Source: an uncultured Candidatus Berkelbacteria bacterium (lineage in GTDB: Bacteria > Patescibacteriota > UBA1384 > CAJBMM01). From it: DNA of 46,792 nt. The first letter of the stretch is position 1; the number at the start of each line of letters is the position of its first letter. Where the stretch lies: assembly GCA_903954185.1 (NCBI GenBank), contig CAJBMM010000028.1:1-46792 (forward strand), read 5' to 3'. Of this stretch, positions 41,277 through 46,792 are shown one piece after another. Under the pieces are notes generated by a model. The model did not search any database, had not been told where the DNA came from, and saw nothing but the letters and a program-made list of their open reading frames with translations. The position numbers and the translations under genes are program-made.

Positions 41277-41384
41277 AAAAGAAGGTTTTAAAGAGATTGC
41301 TTCTTCCTTCGACAAGCTCAGGATGTCGCAATGACAGCGTAAAGTCTCGGCAATCTTAGGTTATTGCAATGACAGGATAGAAAT

Positions 41385-42872
41385 ATGAAATATTTTATTA
41401 CTACACCAATTTATTATGTAAATGATGCGCCGCATATTGGGCATTTGTACACCACACTAGCGGGGGATATTTTGGTGCGTTATCACAAGCTAATAGGCGA
41501 CGACGTTTATCTTCTGACAGGTACAGATGAACATGGTGCAAAAATTGCCGAGGTTGCCGAAAAAAAGGGTATTGAGCCAAAAGAGTTTGCCGATCAAATT
41601 TCGGCACAGTTTAAATCACTTTGGGCAAAGTACGATGTTAAATTCGATCGCTTTATCCGCACTACCGATGCAGATCACGAAATTACGGTGGCAGAATTTT
41701 TAACTAAACTTAAAGAAAAAGATTTTATTTATAAGGGCGAATACAAAGGCTTGTATTGCCGTGGTTGCGAATCTTATAAAAAGCAATCCGAGCTGGTGGA
41801 TGGAAAGTGCCCCGATCATAATCGGGTTCCAGAAGAACTGTCGGAACCAGCCTACTTTTTTAAATTATCGCAATTCAAATCGCAATTAATCGAATTAATT
41901 AAATGTAATGCTTTACTAATACAGCCAGAAATTAGAAAAAATGAAGTCTTATCATTTTTACAAGGTCAAGAGCTAGAAGATGTGGCTATTTCGCGTCAGA
42001 ATGTAGCGTGGGGCATTCCTTTGCCTTGGGACAACAAGCACACCATTTATGTTTGGGTAGACGCGCTGATCAACTACTATACGGCTGCAAAAGAAAAAAA
42101 CTTATGGCCAGCAGATTTGCATTTAATGGCTAAAGATATTTTGCGATTTCACTGTGTAATTTGGCCTGCCATGCTAATAGCAATTGGCGAAAAACCGCCT
42201 AAATCGGTTTTCGTGCATGGTTATTTTACTATTGATGGTCAAAAAATGAGTAAAAGCCTTGGCAACGTGGTAGATCCAGATAAACTGCTAGAACAGTATC
42301 CACGTGATGTAATTAGAGTATTTCTATTTAAGGCATTTCCTTTTGGCAGCGATGGCGATTTTTCATTTGATTTGCTGAAAGAATTTTATAACGGTCAATT
42401 GGCAAATGAGTTGGGCAATTTGGTGCAGCGCGTGTTAACTATGGTCAAGAATTATCAAAACGGTGTAATCACAAAGCCTAAAGATATCGATCCTACTTTT
42501 GAAATTGATAAAGTTTCCGAAACCTGGTCATTGTGGAAGTCGAGTTTAGATAATTTACAATTCGAACTAGGTTTAAAAGCTATTTGGGCGCTTATTAAAT
42601 ATGCAAATCAGTACATTGATGATAATAAGCCTTGGGGGCTAGCAAAATCAGATAGTGAAAAGTTAGCAATTGTACTATATAATTTGACTGAGGTTATAAG
42701 ACATCTATCTATCTTGCTTTTACCATATATGCCAGATACGGCAAGCGAGATCTCTAACCGTTTAGGTATAAAGTTGCAAGAAGACTTGTTAGTAGATAAA
42801 CAAAATTGGGGCGTCCTTAAAGACGGAACAAAGATAGAGTTGAGTGAGGCGCTTTTTCCAAGGAGGGGTTAA
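41385..42872 (+). CDS. metG: Methionyl-tRNA synthetase
   Basis: 495 residues. Charges tRNA-Met. Class I motifs: TPIYYVNDAPHIGHLYTT (HIGH) and GQKMSKSLGN (KMSKS). The connective domain has the metal-type cysteines CRGCES...GKCPDH, of which one knuckle is visible. There is no C-terminal tRNA-binding (EMAP-like) extension. The upstream AGGATAGAAAT is a weak ribosome site. The next gene starts directly at its stop. Confidence 0.95.
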   Translation: MKYFITTPIYYVNDAPHIGHLYTTLAGDILVRYHKLIGDDVYLLTGTDEHGAKIAEVAEKKGIEPKEFADQISAQFKSLWAKYDVKFDRFIRTTDADHEITVAEFLTKLKEKDFIYKGEYKGLYCRGCESYKKQSELVDGKCPDHNRVPEELSEPAYFFKLSQFKSQLIELIKCNALLIQPEIRKNEVLSFLQGQELEDVAISRQNVAWGIPLPWDNKHTIYVWVDALINYYTAAKEKNLWPADLHLMAKDILRFHCVIWPAMLIAIGEKPPKSVFVHGYFTIDGQKMSKSLGNVVDPDKLLEQYPRDVIRVFLFKAFPFGSDGDFSFDLLKEFYNGQLANELGNLVQRVLTMVKNYQNGVITKPKDIDPTFEIDKVSETWSLWKSSLDNLQFELGLKAIWALIKYANQYIDDNKPWGLAKSDSEKLAIVLYNLTEVIRHLSILLLPYMPDTASEISNRLGIKLQEDLLVDKQNWGVLKDGTKIELSEALFPRRG

Positions 42873-43721
42873 TTGATTAGCGGTATAATTGCATCGTTTG
42901 GGTTCGCTGGTGCGGTTTTAGTAGATAAATATATTTTATCTAAAAGAAAAATTCCGCAGAGCGTGTATATTCCAACGCTTTTTATGATGCTTTGTTTGCT
43001 TACTGGCATCATAATGACGATATCCGGAATCCCAATTTTTTCCAGCTTAAATTTGAGCCCGATATATTTGGTGGCATTTATCGGCATGATTACACTTGCA
43101 GTTGCTTGGAATATTTATTATTACCAAGCTATTGCCAAAGAAACAGTGCAAGAATTTGACTTAATTATGGCGCTTAAGCCACTTTTTACCGTATTATTAG
43201 CTTGGATATTTTTTCAAACAGAACGCAGCGTGGTGGTATTTGGTCTTTCATTACTTGCAACAATTGCAGTTGCATACGCCCATTTTCGCCACAACCGGTT
43301 CTATTTTGATACATATGTGCAACATTTAATTTTAGCGGTTATTTTAATGGCTTTAGAAGCCTTAATCATCCGTGTATTATTAGAAGCCTTTACTCCATTT
43401 GGGATATATTTCTTGCGCACAATTTTTATTTTCGCCACAATGCATTTTATTTATAAACCAAATTACAACAAGCTTTCAAAAATCGATTACAATTACATAT
43501 TTATGGCAGCAGTCTTTGGCATTATGCTGATGGTGGCAAGCTATTATGGCTATCAAAGCCAGGGTGTGGTGGTGACTACTCTTGTTATGTTGCTTGGGCC
43601 TTTAATGGTTGAACTTTATAGTGTGATTGTTTTAAAAGAAAAAACAAATCTAAAAAAAGTAATATCATTTTCTACAGTAATGGCATGCGTAACTTTAGCA
43701 GAAATTATTGGTTTTAAATGA
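42873..43721 (+). CDS. EamA/DMT-family membrane transporter
   Basis: 282 residues with about ten transmembrane helices in two five-helix halves, the EamA drug/metabolite transporter layout. Typical family patches are FDLIMALKPLFTVLLAWIFFQTE in the first half and TTLVMLLGPLMVELYSVIVLKEK in the second. Substrate unknown. It begins at TTG 42873, directly after the metG stop; AAGGAGGGG lies 6 bases upstream and decides the start. The tatD start overlaps its end by 4 bases. Confidence 0.85.
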   Translation: MISGIIASFGFAGAVLVDKYILSKRKIPQSVYIPTLFMMLCLLTGIIMTISGIPIFSSLNLSPIYLVAFIGMITLAVAWNIYYYQAIAKETVQEFDLIMALKPLFTVLLAWIFFQTERSVVVFGLSLLATIAVAYAHFRHNRFYFDTYVQHLILAVILMALEALIIRVLLEAFTPFGIYFLRTIFIFATMHFIYKPNYNKLSKIDYNYIFMAAVFGIMLMVASYYGYQSQGVVVTTLVMLLGPLMVELYSVIVLKEKTNLKKVISFSTVMACVTLAEIIGFK

Positions 43722-44479
43722 TTGATACTCATGCGCATTTAAATTTTGAAGCTTTTAACACAGATCTTTCGCAGGTTATAGAGCAATCTTTTTCAGATGG
43801 CATTGAGGGAATTATTGTGCCAGGGTCTAATTTAAATAATAGTACTTTAGGGGCAGAAATAGCTAATAATCATCATGGGATATTTGCTGCGGCAGGTATT
43901 CATCCGAGCCATGTTGATGATTTAAAAGCTAATTGGCAAGCGATAATTTTGAATTTGGCATTACAGCAAAATGTTGTGGCTATAGGTGAAGTCGGCTTTG
44001 ATTTTATTAATCGGCCCGACTCGAATGGGAATGCTCAAACTATGTTGTTGCATAATTTTATAGATATAGCCAATACAGCAAAATTACCTATCATTCTTCA
44101 TTCTAGAGAGTCGGAAAATGAAATAATCAAAATTATAATGAATCATAAGCCGCAATATGGGTGCGTTCTGCATTGTTTTTGTGGTGATGCTAAGATGGCT
44201 AATTTGGCAATTTCTGCAGGAATGTTGCTATCGTTTACCGCTATGATAACCTATCCTAAAAATCAGTATATTCGTGATATTATTGCCTTGTTGCCGCATG
44301 ACATGATAATGATAGAAACGGATTCGCCATATTTGCCACCCCAATCTAAACGTGGACAAAGATGCGAGCCGAAAGATGTGGCGGAGGTTGCTTGGCAGAT
44401 TGGACAGATATGGAAAAAAGATGTAGAATATGTGGACAAAGTAACTTCCGATAACGCAAAAGCGTTTTTTCATATATAA
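43718..44479 (+). CDS. tatD: TatD-family metal-dependent deoxyribonuclease
   Basis: 253 residues, TIM-barrel amidohydrolase type. Metal ligands are DTHAHLNFEAF (HxH), GEVGFDF (Glu), ILHSRESENE (His), VLHCFCGD (His) and METDSPYLPPQ-like ETDSPYLPP (Asp). RCEPKDVAEVA matches the conserved end block. It acts as a 3'-5' exonuclease in DNA or RNA quality control. Coupled to the transporter by ATGA. Confidence 0.94.
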   Translation: MIDTHAHLNFEAFNTDLSQVIEQSFSDGIEGIIVPGSNLNNSTLGAEIANNHHGIFAAAGIHPSHVDDLKANWQAIILNLALQQNVVAIGEVGFDFINRPDSNGNAQTMLLHNFIDIANTAKLPIILHSRESENEIIKIIMNHKPQYGCVLHCFCGDAKMANLAISAGMLLSFTAMITYPKNQYIRDIIALLPHDMIMIETDSPYLPPQSKRGQRCEPKDVAEVAWQIGQIWKKDVEYVDKVTSDNAKAFFHI

Positions 44480-44496
44480 GCATAGAGGGTCTAGGT

Positions 44497-44742
44497 ATGT
44501 CTATCGAGCATAAAAATCAAGATTTGATTGCCTTAAATTTGGTAATTTACGAGTTAAACCAAATTTTAGCTGATCATGATGGCGGTGTAGAGCTAGCTTG
44601 TTTGACTGATAAAGGTGTAGCAAAGGTAAAATTGACCGGCCATTGTGTAGGTTGTCCTATGGCGGCACAGACTTTTAAATACGGGGTAGAAAAAACCATC
44701 CTTGATAATTGTTCATTTGTGAATTCGGTTGAGGAGGTTTAA
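44497..44742 (+). CDS. NifU-like C-terminal domain protein (Fe-S cluster scaffold)
   Basis: 81 residues forming one NifU C-terminal domain: DHDGGVELACLTDKGVAKVK, then GHCVGCPMAAQTF with the CxxC pair that binds an Fe-S cluster, and a closing helix. It probably carries clusters to acceptors. AGAGGG precedes ATG 44497. Its stop shares one base with the folD start (TAATGG). Confidence 0.9.
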   Translation: MSIEHKNQDLIALNLVIYELNQILADHDGGVELACLTDKGVAKVKLTGHCVGCPMAAQTFKYGVEKTILDNCSFVNSVEEV

Positions 44743-45569
44743 TGGCTGCCACTTTAATGCTTGGTAATGAGATTGCCACAAAAACGTACGAATACGTAAA
44801 AAACAAAGTTGAATCACTATCTACCAGGGGAGTTACCCCATATTTAGTGGCAATTTTAGTCGGTGACGATCCTGGGTCTATGGCATATTTAAAAATAAAA
44901 GCCAAAATGTGTATGGACTGTGGGATAAAGTTTAGCTTGCTCGAATTTCCGAGCAATATTGCCGAAAATGAACTAATTGATCAAATCAATTTATTAAATC
45001 AATCACTTGAGGTGACGGGCATAATTATTCAATTGCCTTTACCTATATCAATTAACCGTGATGCTGTTTTATTGGCTGTATCGGAACATAAAGATATAGA
45101 TGCCTTCAGTTACACTTTGCGAAAAACATCGGCTATTTCCGTACGCCCTCCAGCGCCTGCTGGGATGATCGAAATATTAAATCATTATAATGTCAGCATG
45201 GCTAATAAGCGTGTTGTTATTGTAGGAGAAGGTTTACTTGTTGGTCAGCCTTTAGAGAAAATGCTAATTGAGGCACATATTTATCCAACTGTAATTCATG
45301 ACCAGAGTGAAAAGTCATTGCAGGTATTAAAAGAGGCAGACGTAGTATTTTGTGGAGTTGGTAAAGCAAATATAATTACACCAGAAATGTTGCGTTTTAA
45401 GGTGGTTGTAATTGATGCAGGATATAACAAGGTTAATGGCGTGACCTATGGAGATTGTGATTTGCGATGCGCTCAGATTGCATCATTTATTACACCTTCT
45501 ATTGGTGGTATAGGTCCTCTTACTGTTTCTAATTTATTAAAGAATGTGGTTGATATCATTGAAAAATAA
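44742..45569 (+). CDS. folD: Methylenetetrahydrofolate dehydrogenase/cyclohydrolase
   Basis: 275 residues. Converts 5,10-methylene-THF to 10-formyl-THF. It has LVGDDPGSMAYLKIKAK (the YxxxK catalytic pair), IIIQLPLP, and TPSIGGIGPLT at the end. The cofactor loop reads VGEGLLVGQPLEKML where most FolD proteins have GRSxxVGxPxxxLL, so the NADP-binding arginine is missing; NAD may be preferred. The mid-loop NRDAVLLAVSEHKDIDAF also departs from the usual KDVDG block (DIDAF). GAGG lies before the ATG. Confidence 0.92.
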   Translation: MAATLMLGNEIATKTYEYVKNKVESLSTRGVTPYLVAILVGDDPGSMAYLKIKAKMCMDCGIKFSLLEFPSNIAENELIDQINLLNQSLEVTGIIIQLPLPISINRDAVLLAVSEHKDIDAFSYTLRKTSAISVRPPAPAGMIEILNHYNVSMANKRVVIVGEGLLVGQPLEKMLIEAHIYPTVIHDQSEKSLQVLKEADVVFCGVGKANIITPEMLRFKVVVIDAGYNKVNGVTYGDCDLRCAQIASFITPSIGGIGPLTVSNLLKNVVDIIEK

Positions 45570-45570
45570 A

Positions 45571-46647
45571 ATGAATAATAGAACTAAAGTGGTAGTAGCT
45601 ATGTCGGGCGGCGTTGACAGTTCTGTCGCGGCTGTATTGCTAGTTAATCAGGGTTATGATGTCAGTGGTGCGTTTATGAAAAATTGGTCTATTGACATGG
45701 AAGGAGTCGATTATAAACCTTGGGAGAACGAGGCTAATGACGCTAAGCTGGTATGCGAAACTTTGAATATTCCTTTCGAAATTTACGATTTTGAGAAAGA
45801 GTATCGTCAAAAAGTAGTCGATGAATTCATCGATCAATATGCTTTAGGTGTGACTCCTAATCCGGATGTTTTATGCAATAAAGAGATAAAATTTAATTTG
45901 TTTTTAAATAGGGCAATGTCATCAGGGGCAGAATATATAGCAACAGGGCACTATGCGCGATTAATGCGACATGGTGATAAATTTGCTTTAGCTGCAGGGA
46001 TTGACGCAAATAAAGATCAATCGTATTTTTTGTACACTCTTGACCAATTTCAAATGTCTCACACTCTTTTTCCGTTGGGTGATTTAACGAAATCAGAGGT
46101 TCGAATTATTGCCGAACGGGCTAACCTTTCCAATTGTAATAAAAAAGATAGCCAAGGAGTTTGTTTTATCGGTCCGGTGAGCATGCGAAAATTTTTACAA
46201 CAATTCTTAGATATTAAACCTGGCGATGTGGTCACTACAAATGGAGATATCGTCGGAAAACATGACGGCGTTATCTACTATACAGAAGGGCAAAGGCATG
46301 GTTTTGGATCTGGTGGTGCCCATGCTCCTCTTTATATCGCAGAAAAAAATGTGGTTACTAACCAATTAACGGTAGCAAATAGCGGTGATTCAATTTTACT
46401 TACTGACAGGATTGTTATTTCTGAATGTACTTGGAGCAACCAAAACCCCAAGTCTAGAAAAAAATACGGAGTAAGGGTTAGATATCGACAACCATTAGTG
46501 AATGCTAAACTAGCTGAATTAGAAAGTAAAAATTGGGGCGTGCAATTTGAAATTCCGATTTTGGGTGTTAGCATCGGGCAATCGGTCGTGGTCTACGATG
46601 GCAAGGAAGTCGTAGGCGGTGGCATAATTACAAGTCGAATTGCATAG
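45571..46647 (+). CDS. mnmA: tRNA 2-thiouridylase MnmA
   Basis: 358 residues. Puts sulphur on U34 of Lys, Glu and Gln tRNAs. PP-loop AMSGGVDSSVAAVLL at 10-24, catalytic Cys in PDVLCNKEIKF, second Cys in GVCFIGPVSM, and the C-terminal barrel ending VVGGGIITS. I prefer ATG 45571, one base after the folD stop, because the family begins shortly before the PP-loop; ATG 45544 would overlap folD. No clear ribosome site. Both tRNAs in the window (Gln, Glu) have C34 and are not its substrates. Confidence 0.94.
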   Translation: MNNRTKVVVAMSGGVDSSVAAVLLVNQGYDVSGAFMKNWSIDMEGVDYKPWENEANDAKLVCETLNIPFEIYDFEKEYRQKVVDEFIDQYALGVTPNPDVLCNKEIKFNLFLNRAMSSGAEYIATGHYARLMRHGDKFALAAGIDANKDQSYFLYTLDQFQMSHTLFPLGDLTKSEVRIIAERANLSNCNKKDSQGVCFIGPVSMRKFLQQFLDIKPGDVVTTNGDIVGKHDGVIYYTEGQRHGFGSGGAHAPLYIAEKNVVTNQLTVANSGDSILLTDRIVISECTWSNQNPKSRKKYGVRVRYRQPLVNAKLAELESKNWGVQFEIPILGVSIGQSVVVYDGKEVVGGGIITSRIA

Positions 46648-46667
46648 CTATATGAACAGGTTCAGAT

Positions 46668-46724
46668 AGATACCGTACACATTGACAACACTTTAAGAGG
46701 AGGTTGCAATGAGATACGGTATCT
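46668..46724 (+). promoter_or_regulatory. Inverted repeat enclosing a ribosome site and start codon
   Basis: AGATACCGTA (46668-46677) and its exact inverse TACGGTATCT (46715-46724) enclose TTGACA, the AGGAGG ribosome site and ATG 46709. The right arm is inside a 15-base palindrome GAGATACGGTATCTC. It could be an RNA switch that hides the start, or a DNA operator. Confidence 0.5.
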
Positions 46725-46792
46725 CCATGAAAATATATGGACATATCTTACCGGGGGCACAACGAATTAGTCGAATACCAGTCTTATCCAAA
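46709..46792 (+). CDS. Start of a protein gene cut by the window end
   Basis: An open frame of 28 codons from ATG 46709 to the end, with a perfect AGGAGG 5 bases upstream. It begins MRYGISMKIYGHILPGAQR. Too short to identify. The inverted repeat around its start suggests regulation. Confidence 0.5.
   Translation, partial: MRYGISMKIYGHILPGAQRISRIPVLSK

Larger units (their letters stand above)
41081..41384. other. 304-base gap between the orphan gene and metG
   Basis: Holds the GC-rich terminator (41108-41144), an AT-rich stretch, the right half of the split repeat (41245-41276) and a further partial repeat ending in a GCAATGACAG word near 41336, then the short metG leader. No gene is seen. 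Confidence 0.6.

Overview
The window looks like part of a Patescibacteria (Candidate Phyla Radiation) chromosome: AT-rich, densely packed, with short operons and many 1-4 base gene overlaps. It carries a Gram-positive-like type IV pilus operon without outer-membrane parts, a small G6P/6-phosphogluconate dehydrogenase pair, and a membrane-anchored Clp-like ATPase. UGA is used as a stop (for example in the ATGA overlaps at 16873, 26287, 39095 and 43718), which argues against the code-25 lineages. I cannot fix the class from sequence alone.

Layout. 1-7.7 kb: a 5'-truncated TIM-barrel-like gene, a large secreted SGNH hydrolase with Ig-like repeats, tRNA-Gln(CTG), a GC-rich ECF sigma factor, and convergent gnd/zwf. 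7.7-11.2 kb: a YdjM-like membrane hydrolase between two inverted copies of a ~120 bp repeat, galE, a metallo-beta-lactamase-fold hydrolase, a small unknown protein and tRNA-Glu(CTC). 11.2-14 kb: a two-gene unit of a small membrane protein and a degenerate membrane-bound Clp ATPase. 14.3-21.7 kb: a signalling island, with a histidine kinase/receiver pair on the minus strand and, divergently, a six-gene run of methyltransferase, membrane protein, PaaK-like adenylating enzyme, 7TM-GAF histidine kinase and two stand-alone receivers. 21.7-30.5 kb (minus): type IV pilus genes pilB, pilC, two prepilins, a PilX-like protein, pilM, pilN, pilO and a short PilP-like protein. 30.7-36.4 kb: dnaX, dnaB, an ~800 bp gap with two candidate structured RNAs, and pcrA/uvrD. 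36.5-40.2 kb: a YabE/RlpA-like cell wall protein, rsmA, rsmI and a Fic protein. 40.2-41.3 kb: a GC-rich orphan gene between two halves of a palindromic repeat. 41.4-46.8 kb: metG, an EamA transporter, tatD, a NifU-like protein, folD, mnmA, and the start of one more gene cut by the window end.

How the genes fit together. Housekeeping genes (replication, repair, rRNA and tRNA modification, folate, Met-tRNA charging) are interleaved with surface and signalling functions. The two kinase/receiver sets sit directly beside the pilus operon and none of the three receivers has an output domain, so control of pilus activity or of another protein target is a reasonable inference. Palindromic repeats with GTCAT...ATGAC ends are scattered between genes. 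In two places they bracket a single accessory gene, one of which has foreign base composition. The most unusual items are this repeat-bracketed cargo, the two candidate RNAs, the Clp homologue with a ruined first ATPase domain and missing pore-loop tyrosine, and the methyltransferase-PaaK-kinase-receiver operon.
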